DNA of 64,000 nucleotides from Ichthyophis bannanicus. Its lineage: Eukaryota; Chordata; Amphibia; Gymnophiona; Ichthyophiidae. This document shows, in pieces, positions 58,501 through 64,000 of this stretch; within the stretch, counting starts at the first letter, position 1, and the number at the start of each line of letters is the position of its first letter. Both the position numbers and the translations under genes were made by a program. Below the pieces are notes generated by a model, which saw only the letters and a list, made by a program, of their open reading frames with translations, was not told the origin of the DNA and searched no databases. The DNA is taken from contig CM066032.1 in the NCBI GenBank assembly GCA_033557465.1, forward strand, positions 57,386,955 through 57,450,954, read 5' to 3'.

Positions 58501-61500
58501 CTTGAAAAGGTCTTTATTTCGCGTTTTTGCTTCCGCAGCAAGCTTCTTCTCAAATTCTCTCTTTGCCTGCCTTATCAATGCCTTGCATTTGACTTGCCAG
58601 TGCTTGTGCTGTTTCCAGGTTTCATCATTTGGCTCTTTTTTCCATTTCTTGAAAGATGCTTTTTTGGCAACAACAGCCTCTCTGACCTCAGCTTTAAACC
58701 ATGCTGGCAATTTTTTGGACTTCCTTCCACTTTTCTTAAAGCGTGGAATACAGCTGGTCTGCGCTTCCAAGATAGTATTTTTCAACAACACCCAAGCTTG
58801 ATGTACGTCTTTAACCTTTGCAACTGCTCCTTTTAGTTTTTTCTTAACTGTTTTCCTCATTCTATCATAGTCTCCCTTTCGAAAGTTAAAGGGTAGTACT
58901 GTGGATTTCCTTACTATCCCTCCTCCACTAATTAAATCAAAGGTGATCATGCTATGATCACTATTGCCAAGTGGCCCCAACACCCTTATCTCTTGCACTA
59001 CATCTGGTGTTCCACTAAGGACTAGGTCTAATATTGCTTCCCCTCTGGTCGGTTCATGAACCAGCTGCTCCAAGAAGCAGTCATTTATTTCATCTAGGAA
59101 CTTTATCTCCCTAGCATGTCCTGTTGTGACACTGACCCAGTCGATGCCGGGGTAATTGAAATCACCCATTATTATTACTGCACTGTAACTTTTGCTAGCT
59201 TCCTTGATTTCTTTGAGCATTTCATCATCCATTTGTTCATTCTGGCCAGGCGGACGATAGTACACCCCCACTGCCATCGCCTTCCCCTTTTTACATGGAA
59301 TTTCAATCCATAGAGATTCTACAGCAAATTTTGTTTCTTGCAAAACTTTAATCCTTTCTGACTCAATGCCCTCTCTAACATAGAGCGCAACCCCTCCACC
59401 AATTTGATCAGCTCTATCATTTCGATATAGTTTGTACCCAGGTATCACAGTGTCCCACTGGTTGTCCTCCTTCCACCATGTCTCTGATATTCCAATCATA
59501 TCTAACCTCTCGTTTAGTGCTATATATTCTAACTCTCCCATCTTGTTTTGTAGACTTCTAGCATTTGCATACAAGCATTTTAGAGACTGTATTTTATTCA
59601 TATTAATTTGGCTATTGGTAGACATGGGTAATTTGGGATCTTTAAGTTCTGTCTGCTCCATACTCGAGGGCATTTGGGCTACTTTACTCTTTTTTGGAAC
59701 CTCTCTGCTTTTTGTAGTATCCTTCAAGGATACATTCTTCCGAACCATGCGCTCTTGGGCGACTGTCGGCTTTCCCCTATTATCTAGTTTAAAAGCTGCT
59801 CTATCTCCTTTTTAAAGGTTAATGCCAGCAGCCTGGTTCCATCCCGGTTAAGGTGAAGCCCATCCCTTCGGAAGAGCCCCTCCTTTCCCCAGAATGTTCC
59901 CCAGTTCCTAACAAATCCGAACCCCTCATCTCTGCACCATTGTCTCATCCACGCATTGAGACTCCGGAGCTCTGCCTGCCTATTGGGTCCTGCGCGTGGA
60001 ACGGGAAGCATTTCGGAGAACGCTACCCTGGAAGTTCTGGATTTCAACTTCCTACCTAAAAGCCTAAATTTAGCTTCCAGAACCTCCCTACCACATTTTC
60101 CTATGTCATTGGTACCAACATGTACCAAGACAGCAGACTCCTCCCCAGCACTATCTAAGACCTTATCTAGGTGGCGTGTGAGGTCCGCTACCTTCGCACC
60201 AGGCAGGCATGTTACCAGGCGATCCTCACGTCCACCAGCCACCCAGCTATCTACATGCCTAATGATCGAATCACCAACTATAACTGCTGTCCTAACCCTT
60301 CCCGCATGGGCACTTGGCCCTGGAGAAACCTCCTCGGTGCGAGAGGGGTTTACATCACCTGGAGGACAGGTCCTAGTTACAGGATCACTTCCTGCCACAC
60401 CAGGGTGATGCTCTCTCCTGTCACGTGACCTCTCTCCTCCATGGCAACAGGGATGCTGCCAGACTGGAGGTGGGACTTCAGGACTATATCCCTGTAGGTC
60501 TCGTCTATGTACCTCTCTGTCTGTCTTATGTTTTCCAAGTCTGCTACTCTAGCCTCTAGAGAACGGACTTGTTCCCTGAGAGCAGAGAGCTCCTTGCACC
60601 TAGTGCACACGTAAGACCTCTCACCAGCTGGGAGAAAATCATACATGTGACACTCAATGCAAAAGACTGGAAAGCCCACATCCCGCTGCTGGACTGCTGT
60701 CTGCATCTTAGTTTTAAGTTTGTGTTTAGATCTTTAAGTTCTATATGTACTAAAGGGTGCAATGGATATTTATACCACTAAAACTGTACCTAAGAAGTTT
60801 AATATACCTTGTTCACCTGAAGCTTAATTAATCTCAGGTCCTTGGTGTATGACTGATTTGGGTAATGAGCTTCACCTGAGAGCACCTCCTGTCTTTTAAG
60901 TTGTGCAAGTACCTATAAAGCTGTGAAATTCCCAGGGGAGGGTGGGTGTGGGGAGGGATGGAGGGATATAACACTTATTAAAAAAGGGCTGCTACACAGT
61001 ACCTTGTCCTGTGCTGCTGAGGAAAACTATATTCTGATTTGATTTAAATTATAGCTCTTTGCTGCTACTAGGCTCTAACCTATTATGAAATTTAAACTAC
61101 AAGCTCTCTGCTGGATTCTAAATTTAACCAGAAAGCTCTCTTCTGTGTTTTAATTTGAAACTAAAAGTACTTTGCTGATGCTAGGCCCTGAGTGACTATG
61201 AAATTTAAACTACAGCTGTCTACTGGGTATGAAAGGTAACCAGAAAGTTCTCTTCTGTGTTTTAAATTGAATCTTAAACTGTTGCTACTAGGCCCTGACT
61301 GATTTAACAAAAAAAAAATAGTGGGTTCACAGATTAATTAGCTTTAAAAGAAAAACAATTCCTTTCAGAAAAATTCCCAGAAGTATATACTCACAATTTC
61401 AGATTTCTCTCCAGAAGTAACAGCCCCCCTTTCCAGTCCGTCAAGACCCTTTCCAGTCCGTCAAGACTGTGTATGTCTTGTAGCCCTATAGTCTCTGGAG

Positions 61501-63608
61501 AAGGGACTCTTGTATGTGTACAGTGCTGTGTATGTCTTGTAGCTCTATATAAATGATTAATAGTAGTAGTAGTAGTCTTTGGAGAAGGGACTCTTGTATG
61601 TGTACAGTGCTGTGTATGTCTTGTAGCTCTATATAAATGATTAATAGTGGTAGTAGTAGACTTTGGAGAAGGGACTCTCTCATATATGTACAGCGCTGTG
61701 TATGTCTTTTAGCTCTATATAAATGATTAATAGTAGTAGTAGTAGTCTCTGGAGAAGGGACTCTTGTATGTGTACAGCGCTGTGTATGTCTTGTAGCTCT
61801 ATATAAATGATAGTGGTAGTAGTAGTCTCTGGAGAAGGGACTCTCGTATGTGTACAGTGCTGCATATGTCTTGTAGCCCTATATAAATGATTAATAGTGG
61901 TAGTAGTAGTCTCTGGAGAAGGGACTCTCGTATGTGTACAGCGCTGTGTATGTCTTGTAGCTCTATATAAATGATTAATAGTGGTAGTAGTAGTGTCTGG
62001 AGAAGGGACTCTCATATGTGTACAGCGCTGCATATGTCTTTTAGCTCTATATAAATGATTAATAGTGGTAGTAGTAGTGTCTGGAGAAGGGACTCTCGTA
62101 TGTGTACAGCGCTGTGTATGTCTTGTAGCTCTATATAAATGATTAATAGTGGTAGTAGTAGTGTCTGGAGAAGGGACTCTCGTATGTGTACAGCGCTGTG
62201 TATGTCTTGTAGCTCTATATAAATGATTAATAGTATTAGTAGTAGTAGTCTCTGGAGAAGGGACTCTCGTATGTGTACAGCGCTGTGTATGTCTTGTAGC
62301 TCTATATAAATGATTAATAGTGGTAGTAGTAGTGTCTGGAGGAGGGACTCTCTTATGTGTACAGCGCTGTGTATGTCTTGTAGCTTTATATAAATGATTA
62401 ATAGTGGTAGTAATAGTGTCTGGAGGAGGGACTCGTATGTGTACAGTGCTGCGTATGTCTTGTAGCTCTATATAAATGATTAATAGTGGTAGTAGTAGTC
62501 TCTGGAGAAGGGACTCTCGTATGTGTACAGTGCTGTGTATGTCTTGTAGCTCTATATAAATGATTAATAGTGGTAGTAGTAGTGTCTGGAGGAGGGACTC
62601 TCTTGTATGTGTACAGCGCTGTGTATGTCTTGTAGCTCTATATAAATGATTAATAGTGGTAGTAGTAGTGTCTGGAGAAGGGACTCTCTCGTATGTGTAC
62701 AGCACTGTGTATGTCTTGTAGCACTATATAAATGATTCATAGTGGTAGTAGTAGTGTCTGGAGAAGGGACTCTCTCGTATGTGTACAGCACTGTGTATGT
62801 CTTGTAGCACTATATAAATGATTAATAGTAGTAATATCTGGAGAAGGGACACTCGTATGTGTACAGCACTGTGTATATCTTGTAGCACTATATAAATGAT
62901 TAATAGTAGTAGTGTCTGGAGAAGGGACACGTGTACAGCGCTTCTTATATCTTGTAGCACTATATAAATGATTGATAGTAGTAGTGTCTGGAGAAGGGAC
63001 TCCCTCCTATGTGTACAGCGCTGTGTATGTCTTGTAGCACTATATAAATGATTAATAGTAGTAGTCTCTGGAGAAGGGACTCTTGTATGTGTATAGTACT
63101 GCTTGTATCTTGTAGCACTATATAAATGATTATTAGCAGTAGTAGTGTCTGGAGAAGGGACTCTCTCCTATGTGTACAGCGCTGCTTATATCTTGTAGCA
63201 CTATATAAATGATTAATAGTAGTAGTGTCTGGAGAAGGGACTCCCTCCTATGTGTATAGTGCTGTGTATGTCTTGTAGCACTATATAAATGATTAATAGT
63301 AGTAGTCTCTGGAGAAGGGACTCTTGTATGTTCATAGTACTGCTTATATCTTGTAGCACTATATAAATGATTATTACCGGTAGCAGTAGTAGTGTCTGGA
63401 GAAGGGACGCCCTCCTATGTGTGCAGTACTGTGTATATCTTGTAGCACTATATAAATGATTATTATTATTATTAGTGTCTGGAGAAGGGACTCCTTCCTA
63501 TGTGTATAGTAGTGCATCACAAACGAACCGCAGCAGTACTAGTAAAAACTGGATTTTCTTCTTTCTTTCTACAGGGTTGGACAGAATGTGTTTGTTCGCA
63601 TCATGTGA
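33355..63608 (+). CDS. AVD: Avidin-family biotin-binding protein, four exons
   Basis: The coding exons 33355-33429, 44146-44347, 46706-46823 and 63575-63608 total 429 nt, 142 residues plus stop. All introns are GT-AG with phases 0, 1 and 0+2 in agreement. A signal peptide ([20 protein letters not shown]) precedes a single avidin beta-barrel. By chicken avidin numbering the following are kept: C4 and C83 (disulphide), W10, N12, L14, S16, Y33, T35, W70, F72, S73, S75, T77, W97, L99, the W110 equivalent (in DWKATR) and N118. The N17 glycosylation sequon (NMT) is kept and a second one (NQT) is present. Position 79 is Trp where chicken has Phe. The C-terminus is short (FVRIM). The product should be a secreted tetrameric biotin binder of egg or oviduct secretions, by family knowledge. 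The symbol is by homology; it could be an AVR-type paralogue. The gene looks intact. Confidence 0.9.
33430..34300. other. Avidin intron 1, proximal part
   Basis: Unique-looking intronic DNA with no recognised element. Confidence 0.4.
34302..34420 (+). repeat. Short tandem repeat of ggggtgttcc(a/t)tg type
   Basis: About ten imperfect 11-13 bp units alternating gttccatgggg and gttcctgggg. It lies inside intron 1 and has no coding meaning. Confidence 0.85.
34540..34690 (+). repeat. Dispersed repeat (MITE-like), copy 1
   Basis: The text ggcctggcatggaatatctg gatttagcgttc...gctgaatatcgg matches the stretch at 44867-44985 (ggccctggcattgaatatct gagtttagcgttc). The GAATATC/GATATTC ends suggest a short inverted-repeat transposon, but the family is not known to me. 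Confidence 0.55.
34980..35310 (+). repeat. Purine-rich (GA) tract
   Basis: A G/A-rich imperfect low-complexity stretch with repeated gggaagagaagg-type units, including gagagagagagact at its end. No gene is visible. It lies just upstream of the L2 piece. Confidence 0.6.
35460..36660 (+). mobile_element. L2-type LINE fragment (endonuclease region)
   Basis: The broken + strand frames include the L2 endonuclease signature [19 protein letters not shown] near 36000-36060. Downstream are the linker texts [22 protein letters not shown] and [15 protein letters not shown] (36330-36520), which in L2 precede the RT. The RT itself is absent: the fragment ends where the TG/TC minisatellite begins. It is decayed, with many stops and frameshifts. 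Confidence 0.7.
36665..38880 (+). repeat. TG/TC minisatellite with about 383-bp higher-order unit
   Basis: Units of roughly 50-70 bp all contain attgtcaggctgtctctgtc followed by a variable (tg)n or (tc)n run. The marker gagtatgtttctttatg recurs at 36847, 37229, 37613 and 37995, showing a 382-384 bp higher-order repeat amplified about three to four times. The long + frames (up to 316 codons) are artefacts of periodicity near a multiple of three. Confidence 0.93.
38881..39164. other. Unassigned DNA inside intron 1
   Basis: A short unique stretch between the minisatellite and the L2 tail, with no recognised gene. It includes cccctcccctcccctccc at about 39092-39109. Confidence 0.3.
39165..40263 (-). 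mobile_element. L2-type LINE 3' part (minus) inserted in the minisatellite
   Basis: Read on minus it has [31 protein letters not shown] and ITSHLDYCN, then the C-terminal [17 protein letters not shown] and [14 protein letters not shown]. The 3' end is ttgtaagctctgatgagcag with a tail of TAG-type repeats near 39165-39185. A block of about 120 bp covering part of the C-terminal domain is tandemly duplicated at 39500-39790. The minisatellite text (ctcaggctgtctctgg) resumes at about 40337, so this element split the array. Confidence 0.85.
40264..40336 (-). repeat. LINE-tail hairpin with AT-rich end
   Basis: gtatttatatcccgcttt (40289-40306) pairs with aaagcgggatgtaaatac (40317-40334) over 18 positions with one mismatch. 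The AT-rich atttattttattttatttat end lies on the left, so the element tail is on the minus strand. See the hairpin family finding. Confidence 0.75.
40337..44040 (+). repeat. Long (TC)n/(TG)n low-complexity array
   Basis: About 3.7 kb composed almost only of tctctctc, tgtgtgtg and ccctctgtgtctgtgtgt blocks. The first units (caggctgtctctggttttggg and relatives at 40340-40450) match the minisatellite at 36665-38880, so both are one array. It gives open frames of up to 1246 codons on + and 713 on minus, which are not genes. It ends just before the exon 2 acceptor region. Confidence 0.95.
44146..44347 (+). CDS. AVD: Avidin-family gene exon 2
   Basis: 202 nt after the acceptor ctgtttttctttttgtag, ending TTTTCAG|gtaatg in phase 1. 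It encodes beta strands 1-5: [16 protein letters not shown], then [12 protein letters not shown], an LTGVQQL loop and FSVGWLFS. This is the most strongly avidin-like part. The acceptor lies at the end of about 7 kb of pyrimidine/TG-rich repeat. Confidence 0.93.
44440..44594 (+). repeat. Dispersed MITE-like repeat, copy 2, left part
   Basis: It ends ggcagcactgaatatcacgg. The matching right part (ggatattcagtgctgatggc) resumes at 44867 after a CR1 insertion. Together with 34540-34690 it shows a dispersed repeat with partly inverted ends. Confidence 0.5.
44595..44866 (+). mobile_element. CR1 LINE 3' end (+), 5'-truncated
   Basis: Translated, it gives the very end of CR1 ORF2 ([35 protein letters not shown], seen here as gttaccggaagatgtagtaaaggctg and onward, with TAA near 44688). 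The CR1 3' UTR follows, ending ggtctgacccagtatggcat and cttatgttcttgtgttc. It matches the minus-strand element at 56605. Confidence 0.88.
44867..44990 (+). repeat. Dispersed MITE-like repeat, copy 2, right part
   Basis: Similar to 34540-34690 in sequence and order (gaatatctgagtttagcgtt). It is separated from its left part only by the CR1 tail. Confidence 0.55.
45220..45480 (+). mobile_element. Possible retroelement C-terminal relic
   Basis: A frame near 45380-45460 reads [16 protein letters not shown]. This recalls the conserved E-x-x-W-I-x-x-L-x-T at the end of Penelope-like and some LINE proteins. The preceding sequence is decayed and includes a run of about 16 G at 45363-45379. The evidence is thin. 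Confidence 0.3.
45640..45720 (+). repeat. LINE 3' tail with hairpin (+)
   Basis: gtaaaccgccc (45656) pairs with ggggtggta (45680) and is followed by tagaaaaaccaaataaataaat. It is the same tail type as at 40289, 48100 and 51305 but on the + strand. Confidence 0.65.
45721..45925 (+). mobile_element. tRNA-derived SINE with LINE-type tail
   Basis: An A-box-like tggctagagcactgg and a B-box ggttcaattccc are followed by a CORE/MIR-like central block (tccttgggcaagtcacttaa). The 3' part contains actgctttgactgaaatgat aaagtggt, a hairpin like that in the neighbouring LINE tails. The gcaagtcacttaaccc motif is well known from MIR/CORE-SINE families. Confidence 0.8.
46107..46160 (+). mobile_element. Very short CR1 3' tail
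   Basis: gatggactttggtctgaccc agtatggcat, then cttatgttcttatgttct: only the last 50 bp of a CR1, ending in two TTATGTTC octamers. Confidence 0.8.
46161..46705. other. Avidin intron 2, distal part
   Basis: C/T-rich intronic DNA with no gene recognised. It ends in the exon 3 acceptor. Confidence 0.4.
46706..46823 (+). CDS. AVD: Avidin-family gene exon 3
   Basis: 118 nt between the acceptor tctctctcctag and the donor ACAAG|gtacag. It encodes [22 protein letters not shown] and TEDWKATR, covering biotin-contact positions T77, 79, W97 and W110. The GQC Cys is the disulphide partner of the exon 2 Cys. The segment before the Trp-Lys pair is one residue shorter than in chicken. Confidence 0.93.
46824..47944. 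other. Avidin intron 3, proximal part
   Basis: No gene recognised. A stretch at 47530-47680 (aaagattattggatcctaca and gcacctttgtcaggagtc) could be a decayed retroelement end, but I cannot name it. Confidence 0.35.
47945..48078 (+). mobile_element. CR1 LINE fragment (+), left part, interrupted
   Basis: It encodes [21 protein letters not shown] and [18 protein letters not shown], matching the region between the endonuclease and RT of the CR1 at 58450-59748 on the other strand. It breaks at gcatctttcaggaaatg and resumes at 50894 with ggaaaaaggagtcaaatgac, the next bases expected in CR1. Confidence 0.88.
48079..48320 (-). mobile_element. Inserted element: AT-rich LINE-type tail (minus)
   Basis: It starts tttgtttattaatcatttga with the hairpin taccgct...aagcggttta (48100-48133), i.e. 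a LINE tail in minus orientation. It runs into DNA that leads directly to the 110-bp GC-rich array. The left border coincides with the CR1 break. Confidence 0.6.
48321..50893. repeat. 110-bp GC-rich minisatellite, about 23.4 copies
   Basis: The unit ccccctgcagcggcgatttt ... ctcatgcgcg starts at 48321 and recurs every 110 bp up to a partial copy at 50851-50893. Units are almost identical, differing by a few G/A (ccgttg/ccattg, catcgg/cgtcgg) and rare C/T or G/T changes. Each unit has agccaatcag on the minus strand (an NF-Y/CCAAT box) and ctgcagggggcgc on the minus strand (CTCF-core-like). The unit is CpG-bearing while the flanks are AT-rich. Confidence 0.96.
50894..51274 (+). mobile_element. 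CR1 LINE fragment (+), right part
   Basis: It continues the 47945-48078 fragment: [20 protein letters not shown] and [15 protein letters not shown]. The next text, in shifted frames, is [24 protein letters not shown]. It ends where another LINE in the opposite direction begins (about 51275). Confidence 0.85.
51275..51740 (-). mobile_element. Different LINE 3' end (minus)
   Basis: Read on minus it encodes [19 protein letters not shown] and [11 protein letters not shown], a LINE C-terminal domain of L2-like or related type. It ends in a tail with the hairpin ccgcaact/agttgcgg (51307-51335) and the AT-rich aaataaataaataaaaat end. The stem bases differ from other copies but still pair. Confidence 0.65.
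51741..51970 (-). mobile_element. CR1 LINE fragment (minus), endonuclease start
   Basis: Read on minus it encodes [20 protein letters not shown] and [11 protein letters not shown], the start of the CR1 endonuclease (compare 59550-59400). It is interrupted at 51970 by the inverted-end element and resumes at 53058. Confidence 0.8.
51971..53040 (-). mobile_element. PLE-like element with inverted ends and 17-bp target duplication
   Basis: About 75 bp at the left (caggaaaccagtctatgc at 52005 and onward) is repeated inverted at the right (gcatagactggtttcctg ending 53043), with a few differences. It is flanked by ctgctctgtagttaagg at 51954-51970 and 53041-53057, a 17-bp target-site duplication inside the CR1. 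On minus it carries a hammerhead-like relic (52118-52104 core). No protein domain is visible. An inverted terminal arrangement plus a hammerhead suits a truncated or non-autonomous Penelope-like element. A CR1-type tail fragment lies within it at about 52364-52438. Confidence 0.7.
52084..52135 (-). ncRNA. Hammerhead ribozyme-like motif 3 (degenerate)
   Basis: On the minus strand the core CTGAAGA (52124-52118) is followed by a ggc-gta-gcc stem II and GAAA (52107-52104). Stem III is atac/gtgt with one G-U. Stem I is interrupted next to the core (aatac/gtatt beyond two mismatches). The segment cgaaatacggcctgtgtt is nearly the same as in motif 1 (cgaaacacggcctgtgtt), which supports a common origin. 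Confidence 0.5.
53058..53362 (-). mobile_element. CR1 LINE fragment (minus), ORF1 end and ORF2 start
   Basis: It continues the CR1 interrupted at 51970. On minus the region 53330-53210 corresponds to the end of the ORF1 esterase domain (compare 59900-59784: gaagagcccctcctttcccc). Confidence 0.75.
53363..54664 (+). mobile_element. L2-type LINE pieces (+), including an internal 99-bp repeat
   Basis: 53363-53420 encodes an L2 C-terminus ([14 protein letters not shown]). A second L2 starts at about 53505 ([14 protein letters not shown]) and runs through [16 protein letters not shown] to the C-terminal domain. Within it, 54010-54560 is a tandem array of about 5.5 copies of a 99-bp unit (tgcccttctcttccactgcc markers at 54062, 54161, 54258, 54357, 54456, 54555). 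So part of the L2 coding sequence became a minisatellite. Frames are mixed by stops and shifts. Confidence 0.82.
54665..54833 (+). mobile_element. Short LINE-tail insertion inside the L2
   Basis: The L2 text breaks after ctctccctcttcaaatcc and resumes at agacttacctctttgaggct. The insert ends ggcaatatatcaaatggaat aaacataatgtaaacataaa, with a hairpin attgc/gcaat, i.e. a LINE-like 3' tail on +. Confidence 0.55.
54834..55030 (+). mobile_element. L2 LINE 3' end and tail
   Basis: It encodes [10 protein letters not shown] and then the L2 3' UTR (gattgttagctctacaagga, gcgctatataaatgattaat) ending in TAG repeats. The last 85 bp are the source unit of the following minisatellite. Confidence 0.85.
54940..56604 (+). 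repeat. 85-bp minisatellite derived from the L2 tail, left half
   Basis: Units read ctggagaagggactct, atgtgtacagcgctgtgtat, gtcttgtagctctatataaa, tgattaatagtggtagtag, about 84-88 bp each. A marker variant (gactctcctatgtgtacagtgctgca) recurs 595 bp apart (55305 and 55900), showing a seven-unit higher-order duplication. The array is cut at 56604 in gcgctgtg by a CR1. Confidence 0.93.
56784..59748 (-). pseudogene. CR1 ORF2: endonuclease-reverse transcriptase, frameshifted
   Basis: The frame from 59748 to 58450 holds the apurinic-like endonuclease: [47 protein letters not shown] and LGNSDHS. The RT follows in 58553-57903 ([36 protein letters not shown]). It continues in 57884-56784 ([21 protein letters not shown], the C-terminal [12 protein letters not shown] and [13 protein letters not shown]). 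Three frame changes occur, near 58485 (a T7 run), 57917 (T6) and 57815 (A/T5), all in homopolymers. The domains are otherwise well kept, so the element is recently active or the breaks are consensus errors. Confidence 0.88.
59784..60706 (-). pseudogene. CR1 ORF1: zinc finger, coiled coil and SGNH esterase
   Basis: The frame from 60706 has a Cys cluster (CIECH...CTRCKEL) then a Leu/Glu heptad segment ([18 protein letters not shown]), the zinc finger and coiled coil of CR1 ORF1. The frame ending at 59784 has the esterase blocks [14 protein letters not shown] and R-D-G-L-H-L-N. The two parts are in different frames; the change is between about 60560 and 60400. ORF1 products of CR1 bind RNA, and the esterase role is not settled. 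Confidence 0.82.
61060..61320 (-). repeat. CR1 5' UTR internal repeats
   Basis: ctaggc(t/c)ctga-type starts at about 61068, 61182 and 61288 begin units of about 110 bp that share tatgaaatttaaactacag and aaccagaaagctctcttctg. They may be promoter monomers of the element. Confidence 0.65.
61463..63480 (+). repeat. 85-bp L2-tail minisatellite, right half
   Basis: It continues the array cut at 56604. Towards the right the units change to a ttgtagcactatataaatga variant with shorter TAG runs, and the last ones are the most diverged. Minus-strand frames (for example 62705-61680) are artefacts of the repeat. It ends 95 bp before the exon 4 acceptor. Confidence 0.93.
63575..63608 (+). CDS. AVD: Avidin-family gene exon 4 (last strand and stop)
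   Basis: A 34-nt terminal coding exon after the acceptor tttctttctttctacag. It completes Arg, then reads [10 protein letters not shown] and TGA at 63606-63608. The V-G-x-N-x-F pattern is the last avidin strand, with Asn118 kept. It was recognised from the phase and motif because it is too short for ordinary ORF finding. It lies 16.7 kb from exon 3. Confidence 0.88.
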
Positions 63609-64000
63609 AGTTGTGATCCCACACTAGTAAACAACTTTAAGCTCTTCAGGGAAGTCATCTGCCGGACCACGTGCAGCTCCATGTCTGCGGTTTCTTGTCT
63701 CTTGTCCCTGTCCTGTCCTAGTTCAGCCATGCACATGATTTTCAGGTGCATGCATAGAATGATAACTCTGCCCTGACAGGCTCCTCCCCAAATATATGCA
63801 AAACCCAGAATAGGACATACGAGGGGTGTGGCTCTGACTCTTTCCTGTGTTCTGCACTTTTATAGCAGAGATTTCCTGAGGTTTATAACATTTTCTGATG
63901 TAAAATTAGGACAGAGGCGAAATTTATTTCTTGCAGAGCTGTCAAGTGATCCATTTCAAAGAGGGAGAATTTAGGCCATTGCTGGATTTCTCCAGGTGCA
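63609..64000 (+). other. 3' UTR/downstream region of the avidin-family gene
   Basis: It follows the stop codon. I see no AATAAA or ATTAAA before the window ends, so the poly(A) site probably lies beyond 64000 or uses a variant signal. Confidence 0.4.

Larger units (their letters stand above)
56605..61462 (-). mobile_element. Nearly full-length CR1 LINE (minus)
   Basis: A 4.86-kb element whose 3' end (left) is three TTATGTTC octamers and whose 5' end (right) is at about 61462, where ccctttccagtccgtcaaga is present twice in tandem. It has a 5' UTR with internal repeats, ORF1 (60706-59784) and ORF2 (59748-56784). It sits exactly inside the L2-tail minisatellite: gcgctgtg on the left and ctgtgtatg on the right share ctgtg. 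Single-base shifts break the ORFs. Confidence 0.92.

Noticed and set aside
61680..62705. 341-codon minus-strand frame with a Thr/His repeat
   Set aside because: A translation of the 85-bp L2-tail minisatellite; it shifts frame along the array and has no start or promoter context.

Overview
The window reads as nuclear DNA of a non-mammalian tetrapod with a large, repeat-filled genome. It holds a four-exon gene of the egg-white avidin family together with CR1 and L2 LINEs, a Ngaro retrotransposon, Penelope-like elements (PLEs), a Tc1/mariner relic and very large minisatellites. I lean towards an amphibian such as a caecilian, but that is inference; a reptile is not excluded. Nothing bacterial is present. 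One 500-base run of N (15790-16289) is an assembly gap.

Region 1 (1-15789) is CpG-poor and CA/TG-rich. It carries one multi-exon + strand gene for a Myb/SANT-like DNA-binding protein, with a CpG-rich TATA-less promoter near 4540-4675, coding exons at 4676-4861, 14426-14519, 14648-15028 and 15207-15385, and AATAAA at 15476. Its first intron holds about 42 copies of a 93-bp minisatellite. Region 2 (16290-23305) starts with a 2-kb imperfect palindrome made of two divergent PLE fragments, directly at the gap. It continues with two homopyrimidine tracts, AT-rich DNA, two hammerhead-ribozyme-like motifs and the 3' end of a Tc1 element. Region 3 (23306-29907) is a nearly intact, apparently young Ngaro retrotransposon with the A1-B1-A2-B2 split direct repeats, gag, RT-RNase H, tyrosine recombinase and an SGNH-hydrolase-like ORF. 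Region 4 (29908-32450) is an L2 LINE with a CR1 inserted into it.

Region 5 (about 33260-63608) is the avidin-family gene on the + strand. It has a TATA box at 33268 and coding exons at 33355-33429, 44146-44347, 46706-46823 and 63575-63608, giving 142 codons plus stop spread over 30 kb. All splice phases agree and almost every biotin-contact residue is retained. Each long intron is filled with repeats. Intron 1 holds L2 pieces and a TG/TC-rich array of about 6 kb. Intron 2 holds a CR1 tail, a dispersed repeat and a tRNA-type SINE. Intron 3 holds a broken CR1 interrupted by 23 copies of a GC-rich 110-bp unit, a PLE-like element with inverted ends and a 17-bp target duplication, L2 pieces, and an 85-bp minisatellite derived from an L2 tail that was later split by a nearly full-length CR1.

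The likely host genes are the avidin-family gene and, less certainly, the Myb/SANT-like gene; everything else recognisable is transposon- or satellite-derived. Several element reading frames break at or near homopolymers, so part of the apparent decay could be consensus error. The most unusual items are the amphibian-type avidin with a streptavidin-like tryptophan, the hammerhead motifs linked to PLEs, the GC-rich array that looks like LINE promoter monomers, a covarying LINE/SINE 3' hairpin present in at least six copies, and the TGATG junction between the Ngaro RT and recombinase ORFs.
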